From Kaistella antarctica (GTDB lineage Bacteria; Bacteroidota; Bacteroidia; Flavobacteriales; Weeksellaceae), in contig NZ_FOIX01000001.1 in the NCBI RefSeq assembly GCF_900109615.1, positions 372,001 to 436,000 on the forward strand: DNA of 64,000 nt, given 5' to 3'. Numbering within the stretch: position 1 is the stretch's first letter; each line of letters starts with the position of its first letter. The position numbers were made by a program, and so were the translations under genes. Under the pieces are notes generated by a model, which was not told where the DNA came from, did no database searches, and saw only the letters and a list, made by a program, of their open reading frames with translations. Positions 26,549 to 34,444 of the stretch are shown here, in pieces.

Positions 26549-28336
26549 ATGAAAGAATTACAATTACTCCTCTCTCAAAAAAAGGAGACTCTTCAAAAAT
26601 TACAAAAAAAATTAACTATTTTAGGTTGGGTTCGAGTGGCTGTCTTTCTTTCTCTTACCTATTTTTTGTTACAATATTTCATTCTCGAAAGCGGGTTGAA
26701 ATTCCATTTGTATCTGGCGATTTTCTTCACCATTCTCTTTTTTATTTTAGGATATTTCCTATTGAAAATTAAGGAGCAATTGCAGTTTTATAAAAACTTT
26801 CTACATATTGGGAATGAAATAATTACTAAAACAGAATTCGAAACGGGGCTAGATTTTGAGGAAGATATTGATCAACATCCTTTCGCAAAAGATCTCGATA
26901 TTCTCGGCAAAAGCTCGCTCTTTAGTTATCTTAATTACGGTGAAACGACTTTAGGGAAAAATAAACTCAAAGATTTACTTTTAAATTTAAGTATAGAAAA
27001 AGAGGAAATAGTATTACGTCAAAAATCAATCTCAGAATTGTCTGAAAAGATCGACTGGAATATTCGTTTTTTGACTTTAGCGAAGTCGATGGAAATTAAA
27101 GGAAAGATTTCACATCCCAAAAAATTAAATTCAATTTTCAATAAGCCAATTCTGGCCAAGGTAGCCACAATTGCGGTTCCTATCTTGAGTTTCATTGCTT
27201 TGATTTTGGTGATATTCAGCCCGATATCTGGGACGTCAATCGGCTTAATGTTCCTTGGAATTTTAATTATTTCCAGAATTGTCCTTTACATTTATCGAAA
27301 GAAAATGCAGGAATTAGGGGAAATGCTTTCTTTCGATTCGAATCAGTACGAGCAGTTTTTAAATATATTTTTCCATATTGAAAATGAAAACTTCACGGAA
27401 GAGTTGAATCAGTCGCTTCAAAATAAACTCCGTTCTGGAAAGAGCAAGTCTTCCCGGAAAGAAATAGAGAAGCTGGCGCGTTTGCTCCGAAACTATGAAA
27501 GCGGTCAGGGAAATATCGGTGTTATTCTCAATAATCTTTTCTTATGGAATCTTAATTTTGCGCTTAAAATTGAAAATCAATTCCATCATATCAATGACGA
27601 TTTACCACAGTGGTTTGAAGCCTTTGCAGAATATGAAGCCTTAATTTCACTAGGAATTTTCACATTTAAAAATCCAGAATATATCTTGCCTGAAATAAAT
27701 GAAGAAGGTGTCAAACTTCAAACAGAAGAACTCATCCATCCTTTATTGTTTCAAACGGAAGTCGTTTCTAATAATTTCACCATCAATCAAAGTACGGAAA
27801 TCTCAATTATTACGGGTGCAAATATGACGGGCAAAAGTACTTTTCTTCGAGCGATCGGAACTAATTTGGTTTTGGCGATGGTCGGATGTCCAATTGCGGC
27901 TAAAGAGTTTAGTTTTATTCCAATGAAACTTTTCACTTCCATGCGAACGAGCGATTCTCTCAGCGATGGAACTTCTTATTTTAATGCTGAAATTCTTCGT
28001 CTTCGGAAATTAGTTGAAAATCTAGAAAAAGGCGAACCGCAATTTATTATTTTAGATGAGATTTTAAAAGGAACTAATTCCCAGGATAAGCTGACCGGTT
28101 CGGAATTGTTCTTAGAAAAACTAATGAAAAGCAAAGTGCTTTTCTCTTGCCTCATTGCCACACACGATTTAGATTTAACAAAAATTGAAGATAAATTTCC
28201 TTTAAAAATTAAAAATTATTGTTTTGAACTTCAAAATATTGATGGCGAATTGGAGACCGATTATAAACTTCAAAATGGCGTTACAAAAAGCATGAACGCG
28301 ATTTATCTGATGCGGAAATTTGGGATTATTGATTAG
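26549..28336 (+). CDS. Membrane-anchored MutS-like ATPase
   Basis: 595 residues. Two membrane helices lie at about 28-72 (VAVFLSLTYFLLQYFIL and LAIFFTILFFILGYFLL) and two more at about 208-250. A MutS core/lever-like helical region follows, then a C-terminal MutS ATPase with Walker A TGANMTGKSTFLRAIG, the SYFNAEILRL signature, Walker B FIILDEILKGTNS and the THDLDL switch. It lacks the MutS mismatch-binding domain I, so it is not the mismatch-repair MutS. Known only as a MutS-related family in Bacteroidota; the membrane location makes a repair role doubtful. Confidence 0.85.
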   Translation: MKELQLLLSQKKETLQKLQKKLTILGWVRVAVFLSLTYFLLQYFILESGLKFHLYLAIFFTILFFILGYFLLKIKEQLQFYKNFLHIGNEIITKTEFETGLDFEEDIDQHPFAKDLDILGKSSLFSYLNYGETTLGKNKLKDLLLNLSIEKEEIVLRQKSISELSEKIDWNIRFLTLAKSMEIKGKISHPKKLNSIFNKPILAKVATIAVPILSFIALILVIFSPISGTSIGLMFLGILIISRIVLYIYRKKMQELGEMLSFDSNQYEQFLNIFFHIENENFTEELNQSLQNKLRSGKSKSSRKEIEKLARLLRNYESGQGNIGVILNNLFLWNLNFALKIENQFHHINDDLPQWFEAFAEYEALISLGIFTFKNPEYILPEINEEGVKLQTEELIHPLLFQTEVVSNNFTINQSTEISIITGANMTGKSTFLRAIGTNLVLAMVGCPIAAKEFSFIPMKLFTSMRTSDSLSDGTSYFNAEILRLRKLVENLEKGEPQFIILDEILKGTNSQDKLTGSELFLEKLMKSKVLFSCLIATHDLDLTKIEDKFPLKIKNYCFELQNIDGELETDYKLQNGVTKSMNAIYLMRKFGIID

Positions 28337-28441
28337 TATTTACACTTAATGTTTCTCAATATTGAATACAGAAATAATGCTATTCAAATCTGCAGCTGTA
28401 ACAATTCCTCAAAAACATCGTCTTATTCTATAAATTATTCC

Positions 28442-29782
28442 ATGAAGAAATCTGCTGTTTTTCTGCTGAGCTTGCTTTCCACACTTGTTTTTTCTCAAAA
28501 AGTATGGACATTGGAGGAAGCTGTCAATTATGCTGTACAAAACAATCTACAGGTTATTCAGAATTCGTACAATAAAAAACTGCAGGACAACTCACTACAA
28601 GTTGCGAAGCGGCAATATCTTCCATCGGTTTCCGGAAGCATTACCAATAGTGCTACTTTTGGATTAGGTAGAGATAATTTCGGTAAAACAGGAAGCAATG
28701 ATAACTTTAACAATGGAGCAAACGTAGGTGCAGATATTTTGATTTTTAATAACGGCAGACTAGAAAAAAACATCAGAAAAACTGAGTTTGATGTGGAGGC
28801 AAGTCAGTATGATGTAGATCGAATCAAAAATGATATCTCGCTTCAAATTGCGCAACAATATCTATCAATTTTATTGAATAGGGAAATTACTAAAATTTCG
28901 GAAAGTGCTTTGGGAAATGCAGAACGGTTATTCCAAAGAGCCAAAATTACTACAGAAGTTGGAACGACGCCGCAAACAATTTTAGCCGAAGCTGAAGCAG
29001 CTCTAGCTCGGGAAAAACAAAATGTAAAGACTGCAGAAATTAATACGGAAAGAAGTTTGTTTTCACTGGCCATGCTTTTGCAACTTTCTGATTACAAAAA
29101 TTTCGATATTCAGAATGTTGATATTCAGAGTAAAATTGATGCACCCTTATATTCCGCAGCTCAAATTATAGACAAAGCTTTTGAAAATCAGCCGCAGATA
29201 AAAGCCGCCGAAATCAGAATAAAGTCCGCCGAGGCCCAAACTGAAATTACAGAAACTGCTTTCTGGCCAACGGTTACAGCCAATGCCGGAGTTGGTACTT
29301 CCTACTTTTCTCTTTTTAATGTGGGAACTGATCTTGCTGGAAACAAAATTAAACAATCTGGGTTTTTCAAACAATACAAGGATAATTTTGGACAGCAAAT
29401 TGGTCTTAATGCTAACATTCCAATTTTTAATAAAGGCATTACCAGGTTAAATGTAGAGCAGTCGAAAATTAATGAGGATATTGCCAGGACTTCATTGGCA
29501 CTGCAGAAACAAGAAGTTTTGCAAAATGTACAGAAAGCGCAGTTCGATGCGGAAAGCAATTACGAATCATATGTCGCAGCTACAGAATCAGAGCGGAGTT
29601 CGAAACTTGCCTTGGATTTTGCAGAGAAAAGTTACAACGCGGGAAGAACTACCATTTATGATTTAAATATTGCTCGAAATAATTTTGCAAATGCCCAAGG
29701 TTCTGTGTCGCAAGCGAAATACAACTACCTTTTTAGCTTGAAATTATTAAACTTCTACGCGGGAATTCCCCTTTCTCTTTAG
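28442..29782 (+). CDS. TolC-family outer-membrane efflux protein
   Basis: 446 residues from the ATG at 28442, which opens a good signal peptide (MKKSAVFLLSLLSTLVFSQ); the frame is open from 28349 but the extra 31 residues do not look like a signal. The two OEP halves show WTLEEAVNYAVQNN and repeated long coiled coils (IKSAEAQTEITETAFWPTV; YNAGRTTIYDLNIARNNFANAQ). It forms a trimeric exit duct for type I secretion or efflux. No membrane-fusion or inner-membrane partner is adjacent, so it must pair with one encoded elsewhere. Confidence 0.88.
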   Translation: MKKSAVFLLSLLSTLVFSQKVWTLEEAVNYAVQNNLQVIQNSYNKKLQDNSLQVAKRQYLPSVSGSITNSATFGLGRDNFGKTGSNDNFNNGANVGADILIFNNGRLEKNIRKTEFDVEASQYDVDRIKNDISLQIAQQYLSILLNREITKISESALGNAERLFQRAKITTEVGTTPQTILAEAEAALAREKQNVKTAEINTERSLFSLAMLLQLSDYKNFDIQNVDIQSKIDAPLYSAAQIIDKAFENQPQIKAAEIRIKSAEAQTEITETAFWPTVTANAGVGTSYFSLFNVGTDLAGNKIKQSGFFKQYKDNFGQQIGLNANIPIFNKGITRLNVEQSKINEDIARTSLALQKQEVLQNVQKAQFDAESNYESYVAATESERSSKLALDFAEKSYNAGRTTIYDLNIARNNFANAQGSVSQAKYNYLFSLKLLNFYAGIPLSL

Positions 29783-29794
29783 AATTTTTAAAGG

Positions 29795-29802
29795 TATTTT
29801 TG
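29795..29802 (+). promoter_or_regulatory. -7 element placed for a leaderless sprT-like mRNA
   Basis: TATTTTTG is followed by four bases (CAAG) and then the ATG at 29807. With a TAnnTTTG element, transcription should begin at or within a base or two of the start codon. No -33 TTG is visible inside the end of the tolC gene. Confidence 0.45.
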
Positions 29803-29806
29803 CAAG

Positions 29807-30397
29807 ATGTCAATATCGTTGTTAGAGAAATATTTGCCAAACTACTGCTTACCTTATTTAAAGGAATGGTTTGCGAATTACGCTATTCATATAAAAATTA
29901 CCAGAGGAAGAAATTCCAAACTGGGTGATTACCGGAAAATGCCGGATCAATCACATCAGATTACGCTGAATTCTACCTTACAACCACAATTGTTTTTCTT
30001 CGTGTTGACCCATGAGTTGGCTCATTTGTTAGCATTCGATAATTTTGGGAACCGAATTTCTCCACATGGTGTTGAATGGAAAAGCACTTTCAGTAAGATG
30101 CTTTCAGAAAGTATTTCTGTTTATGATGAAGATTTAAAGCCCATTATTTTAAAATTTTTAAAATCTCCTAAGGCTAATTTTATGGCAAGTCCAGATTTGG
30201 TAAGATACTTCCACATCGAAGATTATGAGGATGAAAGTTCTTACATCGAAGATTTAGAAATAAAAGACCAGTTTACGTATAGAAAGCAAACCTATATCAT
30301 TGAAGAAAAACGCAAAAAGAACTATCTTTGTACCCAGCTCAAAACTGATAAAAAATATATATTCAAACCTTTAGCTCGAGTGGAAAAAATTAATTAA
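29807..30397 (+). CDS. SprT-like zinc metalloprotease domain protein
   Basis: 196 residues. The zinc motif LTHELAHLLAF (HExxH, near residue 68) with a downstream His in SPHGVEWKSTF matches the SprT-like family, related to the Spartan/Wss1 DNA-protein crosslink proteases. The N-terminus (YLKEWFANYAIHIKITRGRNSKLGDYR) also fits SprT. The C-terminal zinc ribbon usual in SprT is replaced by a Cys-poor tail with YIIEEKRKKNYLCTQLK. manC follows 2 bases downstream, probably cotranscribed. Confidence 0.82.
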   Translation: MSISLLEKYLPNYCLPYLKEWFANYAIHIKITRGRNSKLGDYRKMPDQSHQITLNSTLQPQLFFFVLTHELAHLLAFDNFGNRISPHGVEWKSTFSKMLSESISVYDEDLKPIILKFLKSPKANFMASPDLVRYFHIEDYEDESSYIEDLEIKDQFTYRKQTYIIEEKRKKNYLCTQLKTDKKYIFKPLARVEKIN

Positions 30398-30399
30398 AT

Positions 30400-31482
30400 A
30401 TGTCTAAATCAAATAATTACTGCGTGATCATGGCAGGAGGCGTCGGGAGTAGATTCTGGCCGATGAGTACTCAAAAGTATCCGAAACAGTTTCAGGATAT
30501 TTTAGGGACTGGAAGAACCATGATTCAGCAAACTTACGATCGAATTCGAAAAATCGTGCCTGCGGAAAACATTTATGTAATTACCAATAAAGAATATATC
30601 TCGCTTACGGAAGAGCAGCTTCCAGAAATAGCTTTAGAAAATATCGTTGGAGAACCGATGATGAAAAATACAGCGGCTTGTAATATTTATATGGCAAAAA
30701 AAATAGCCGATAAAAATGAAAATGCCAATATCATTGTACTTCCAGCAGATCACTTGATTCTGAAGGAAAATATTTTTCTGAAGAAGGCAGAACTCGCCTT
30801 TAATTTAGCTGAAAAAAATGACTACTTAATTACCTTAGGAATTAAACCAACGCGACCTGATACTGGTTACGGCTACATTCAGTTCGTCGAAAAAAAGAAG
30901 GCTGAATTTTTTAAAGTAAAAACTTTTACTGAAAAACCGGATTTAGAAATTGCGAAAACCTTCCTGGAAAGCGGCGACTTCTTGTGGAATGCTGGGATTT
31001 TTGTTTGGAATGTAAAATCGATCCTTGATGCTTTTAACAGTTATTTGCCAGAAATGGCGCAAAGTTTTGAAAGCTGCGAGTACAATTCAAAAGGGGAAGA
31101 ACAATGTATTGACTTGATTTATCCTAAAGTCAACAAAATTTCGATCGATAATGGGATTTTAGAAAAAGCCCAAAACGTTTATGTGATTCCTGCAGATTTG
31201 GGTTGGAGTGATTTAGGAACTTGGACATCCATTTATGAAAATGCAGAAAAAGGGGAAAATGAAAACTCTGTGAACACGAAACATTTTGTCACGTACAATT
31301 CAAAAGGCAATTTGATTAAATTAAAAAACGAAAATAAAGCAGTCGTAATCGATGGTTTAGAAAACTTTATCGTAGTGGATACCGACAAAGCGCTTTTGAT
31401 TTGTCCACGAGAAAATGATCAACTCATTAAAGATTATGTTCAGGATTTAAAAACTCTGAAAAAGGGGGAAAAGTTTATGTAA
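30400..31482 (+). CDS. manC: Mannose-1-phosphate guanylyltransferase
   Basis: 360 residues. It makes GDP-mannose from mannose-1-phosphate and GTP for polysaccharide and glycoprotein synthesis. The nucleotidyltransferase signature MAGGVGSRFWPMSTQKYPKQF is at residues 11-31, the metal/active part in VLPADHLI, and FTEKPDLEIA follows. It is the short form without the C-terminal phosphomannose isomerase domain. Glycosyltransferases are close by on the other strand. Confidence 0.9.
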   Translation: MSKSNNYCVIMAGGVGSRFWPMSTQKYPKQFQDILGTGRTMIQQTYDRIRKIVPAENIYVITNKEYISLTEEQLPEIALENIVGEPMMKNTAACNIYMAKKIADKNENANIIVLPADHLILKENIFLKKAELAFNLAEKNDYLITLGIKPTRPDTGYGYIQFVEKKKAEFFKVKTFTEKPDLEIAKTFLESGDFLWNAGIFVWNVKSILDAFNSYLPEMAQSFESCEYNSKGEEQCIDLIYPKVNKISIDNGILEKAQNVYVIPADLGWSDLGTWTSIYENAEKGENENSVNTKHFVTYNSKGNLIKLKNENKAVVIDGLENFIVVDTDKALLICPRENDQLIKDYVQDLKTLKKGEKFM

Positions 31483-31500
31483 AATCAGACTGACTAAAAT

Positions 31501-31535
31501 AAAAATACTTTCAGAATTTGAAAGTATTTTTATTT
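31501..31535. terminator. Bidirectional intrinsic terminator
   Basis: AAAAATACTTTCA and its exact complement with a 5-base loop, followed by a T-rich run. It separates the convergent manC and the GT9 glycosyltransferase. Confidence 0.85.
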
Positions 31536-32500
31536 TAAATAAGGTCGACTATTTTCTGAATATTGATTTCTTCTAAGCAGGCCCAGTCTCCACGGTAACA
31601 TTCTTTGTCACCAAAGACAGAGCAAGGTCGGCACGTTAAATCTTTCACCTGAATGATGTCGTTTTCATTTTGCCCATAGCCCAAAAATCCGGCGTAAGGA
31701 TGCGTGGAGCCCCAAATCGAAATACAGCGCGTTCCTACCAAACTGGCCAGATGCATATTGGCAGAATCCATAGAAATCATCATTTCAAGTTCAGAAATTT
31801 TCTGCAATTCCCCTTTTAAAGTGAGAGAACCAGCTAAATTTTCGGTGTTTGGAATTTTCGATTGCCAGTCGTTTAAAACTGCAACTTCGGTTTTACCACC
31901 ACCAAAGAAATAGATTTTATGATTTCTCGCCAAGATTTTTACAAGCTCAAAGGTTTTTTCTAAGGGTAGCATTTTACCTTTATGTTGGGCAAAAGGTGCA
32001 ATTCCGATTCCGTTTTTAACTAAGGTGCCTTGAGGATATTGATGCGAAAGTTCCAAGTTAAAACCCATTGCTCTAAATACATCTGCATAGCGCTCACTGG
32101 TGGGTTTTAGTTTTTTCTTATCCAGATTCCAGACATCGGTGAGTAGTTCTTTTTCCTCTTTTTCTTTATCGATTTTAAAGACTTTAAAACCATTTTTAAT
32201 GAAAAATAAATCAAGTGTTTTTGTCCGAATAACATCATGTAAATCCGCAACGAAATCTGGATTAAATTCTTTCACCAGAGATTTCCCCAATTTTCTTAAG
32301 CCAAAAATTCCTTTGTAAACGTCGAAATCAATTCCTTTAAAAAGGAGGTTAGGAATTCCATCGAATAAATCTTTGAAATTAGTGCGCGAAACCATAACGA
32401 TTTCGACATTGGGATTTTGTTGGAGGAATTCCTTGAAAACGGGCACGGTCATGGCGACATCGCCGAAAGCGGAAAATCGATATGCTAAAATTCTGATCAC
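31535..32500 (-). CDS. Glycosyltransferase family 9 (heptosyltransferase-like)
   Basis: 321 residues. The GT9/GT-B signature is present: ILAYRFSAFGDVAMTVPVF at the N-terminus, IAPFAQHKGKMLP near 190, and SMDSANMHLASLVGTRCISIWGSTHP near 245. An unusual Cys-rich tail (CRPCSVFGDKECYR, WACLEEI) is seen in many family members. It probably adds a sugar to the lipid A core or another surface glycan. Its ATG overlaps the sufE stop by 4 bases, so the two are coupled. Confidence 0.85.
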   Translation of the reverse strand: MIRILAYRFSAFGDVAMTVPVFKEFLQQNPNVEIVMVSRTNFKDLFDGIPNLLFKGIDFDVYKGIFGLRKLGKSLVKEFNPDFVADLHDVIRTKTLDLFFIKNGFKVFKIDKEKEEKELLTDVWNLDKKKLKPTSERYADVFRAMGFNLELSHQYPQGTLVKNGIGIAPFAQHKGKMLPLEKTFELVKILARNHKIYFFGGGKTEVAVLNDWQSKIPNTENLAGSLTLKGELQKISELEMMISMDSANMHLASLVGTRCISIWGSTHPYAGFLGYGQNENDIIQVKDLTCRPCSVFGDKECYRGDWACLEEINIQKIVDLI

Positions 32501-32916
32501 GATTTTAATTGGAATGCAACGGCATAGAACTTAATTTGCTTCGTCATGGCCATCAAACCATTGGCTCTGGAGGGCGACAAGAATTCTTGCAAACCAATCT
32601 CTTCAATAAATTTAAAATCGGAATCTAAAATTTCTTGGGTAGCGTGACCGCTGTAAATTGAAACTAAAAGGGAGATAATTCCTTTGGGTAAAATCCCGTC
32701 GGAATCGGCGTTGAAGTAAAGTTTTCCCTCTTTAAATTCGGCATCAATCCAAACTTTAGACTGGCAGCCTTTGATTAAATTATCATCTGTTTTTTTGTCG
32801 TCAGAGATTCCTTTCAGTTCTTTGCCGAGGTCGATGATGTATTCGTATTTCTGTTCCCAATCTTCCATAAAGTCAAATGCCTCTACGGTTTCCTGCTGTT
32901 TTTCTTTGATGGTCAT
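32497..32916 (-). CDS. sufE: SufE-family cysteine desulfurase sulfur acceptor
   Basis: 139 residues. SufE takes persulfide sulfur from SufS for Fe-S cluster assembly. The acceptor cysteine lies in NLIKGCQSKVWI near residue 50. The ends DWEQKYEYIIDLGKEL and FLSPSRANGLMAM are family marks. It is away from the suf operon. A minus-strand TATCTTTG -7 element (plus 32935-32942) precedes it, and the GT9 gene follows with a 4-base overlap. Confidence 0.9.
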   Translation of the reverse strand: MTIKEKQQETVEAFDFMEDWEQKYEYIIDLGKELKGISDDKKTDDNLIKGCQSKVWIDAEFKEGKLYFNADSDGILPKGIISLLVSIYSGHATQEILDSDFKFIEEIGLQEFLSPSRANGLMAMTKQIKFYAVAFQLKS

Positions 32917-32934
32917 TGCTCAATTCTATTTGCG

Positions 32935-32942
32935 CAAAGATA
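32935..32942 (-). promoter_or_regulatory. Candidate -7 element of sufE
   Basis: The minus strand reads TATCTTTG, a full TAnnTTTG match, 18 bases before the sufE ATG. It lies in the 38-bp gap after the upstream glycosyltransferase gene. Confidence 0.5.
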
Positions 32943-32954
32943 AGAAATTACGTC

Positions 32955-34052
32955 TTAGAAATTTTCGTCGGTAACTTTTTTAAACAACCGAAGTAATTTG
33001 GGTTCTTCTTTTTCCCAGCACAATTCTGCCGCAGCTTTGTCTAAAGCAACTTTATAAAATAATTTTCCGTTTCTAAGAACAATTTCTATCTTTTCAGCCA
33101 ATTGGGAATGATCACTAATTTTTTCGCCAGTGGCAAATCGATCGATTACTTTTCGCATTTCGGGGAAATCTGAAACAACAACTGGAATTCTGGCTTGAAT
33201 ATAATCAGAAACTTTATTTGGCATCGAGTAGTAATAACTGAGACCGTTGTTCTCTTCAATACTTAAGCCTACGTCAGCATTCTTGGTGATTTCTCGTAAA
33301 TCTTTTGGTAGTAGTTTCCCCAAAAACTTGACTTTGCTTTCTAAATCTAATGTTTTTGTTAAACTTTCAAGTTCTTCTTTTTTGGGTCCGTCTCCTGCAA
33401 TCCACAGTTCGGCATTTTCAAGACTTTTCATTGCAGAAATAATTTGATCTAACCCCCGCGAAGGATTTATGACTCCTTGATATAAAATAATTTTGGGAGA
33501 ATTAATTTTGAAATAGTCCTGCAAATTTGCAATTTTAACGGGAAAATTCTGAACGGTGATCGGTCTTTCAATTTCATAAGTCTTTGCAAACCAATCTGCA
33601 TAACTTTCGCTGGCCGTCATCATGTAAGTAAGTTTGGGGATGAGCCATCTCTGTAAGCTGCGCCAAATCTTTTGGGTAAACCTTCGTTGTAAAGCGGGCA
33701 TTTCTGTAAAAATTTCATGGCTGTCAAAAACCAAAGGAATTCCGAATTTTTTTGAAATCAAGTAGTTTGGTAGGATTGTATCTAAATCATTTGCGAGTAA
33801 AATGCAGTTTTTATCGGCTTTTTTTAAAAGTTGCTGATACAGTTTCCACTGAAATTCTACATACGCATAACGCAGAATCTTGGTTTTCAAAATGATTCGG
33901 GAGAAAGGATAAGGTCTTTCCATTTGGGGCAAACCGCCCCAACTGTTTCCAATAAGATCTATTTCGTAACCCGCGGTAGATAGAGATTCGCAAACCTTTT
34001 CTACGCGTTGGTCTGTATATAAATTATTGAAAACACTTACAATTACTTTCAC
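32955..34052 (-). CDS. Glycosyltransferase family 4 protein
   Basis: 365 residues, GT-B fold. The C-terminal nucleotide-sugar domain shows ILYQGVINPSRGLDQII, AELWIAGDGPKKEEL and the E-x7-E-like region SIEENNGLSYYYSMPNKVSDYIQ. The N-terminal acceptor domain has DLIGNSWGGLPQ and NDLDTILPNYLISKKFG. The sugar and acceptor cannot be told. It lies upstream of sufE and the GT9 gene on the same strand. Confidence 0.85.
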   Translation of the reverse strand: MKVIVSVFNNLYTDQRVEKVCESLSTAGYEIDLIGNSWGGLPQMERPYPFSRIILKTKILRYAYVEFQWKLYQQLLKKADKNCILLANDLDTILPNYLISKKFGIPLVFDSHEIFTEMPALQRRFTQKIWRSLQRWLIPKLTYMMTASESYADWFAKTYEIERPITVQNFPVKIANLQDYFKINSPKIILYQGVINPSRGLDQIISAMKSLENAELWIAGDGPKKEELESLTKTLDLESKVKFLGKLLPKDLREITKNADVGLSIEENNGLSYYYSMPNKVSDYIQARIPVVVSDFPEMRKVIDRFATGEKISDHSQLAEKIEIVLRNGKLFYKVALDKAAAELCWEKEEPKLLRLFKKVTDENF

Positions 34053-34061
34053 CTCAGTAAA

Positions 34062-34283
34062 TTACGCTTTTTTCTTAATCAAATGATATCCTTGAATAAA
34101 ACAAAGAACCGCATTTGGAATGATAATTGGCCAAAGATAATTGCTGTAAATACCATATAAAACAAAAAGGATACAGCCGACAAGATTTACAATTCTTATT
34201 CTGGTTATGTCTTTCAACATAAAACTTAAAACGACGAAAAACGAGGCAGCGTAACCAAAATAATTGGTAATTTCAGGAGTCAT
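34062..34283 (-). CDS. Small membrane protein, YgjV-like
   Basis: 73 residues with three short helices (YFGYAASFFVVLSFML, IVNLVGCILFVLYGIY, LWPIIIPNAVLCFIQGYHL). Proteins like this are often mis-labelled uroporphyrinogen decarboxylase; they instead resemble YgjV/SemiSWEET-like small membrane proteins. The frame is open from 34349, but the ATG at 34283 (MTPEITNYFGY) gives the family's usual start. It lies 9 bases before the GT4 gene, probably cotranscribed. Confidence 0.7.
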   Translation of the reverse strand: MTPEITNYFGYAASFFVVLSFMLKDITRIRIVNLVGCILFVLYGIYSNYLWPIIIPNAVLCFIQGYHLIKKKA

Positions 34284-34444
34284 AGTATTATTTTTTTGGA
34301 AGACAAACGTAGTCATTTTCAGGCGTATTAGGAAATAATTTTCGGACATATAGTCCTGATTTATATTTGGTAAAGTATTTGTAACTTTAATAAGGAATTC
34401 AAAGATTTTTATATATCTTTAATTAAACGACGAGAAACAACAAT

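Noticed and set aside
26549-28336. Calling the MutS-like gene the mismatch-repair mutS partner of mutL
   Set aside because: It has membrane helices and lacks the mismatch-binding domain.
28349-28441. Upstream extension of the TolC-family gene
   Set aside because: The extra 31 residues are Ser/Asn-rich and hide the signal peptide; the ATG at 28442 is better.
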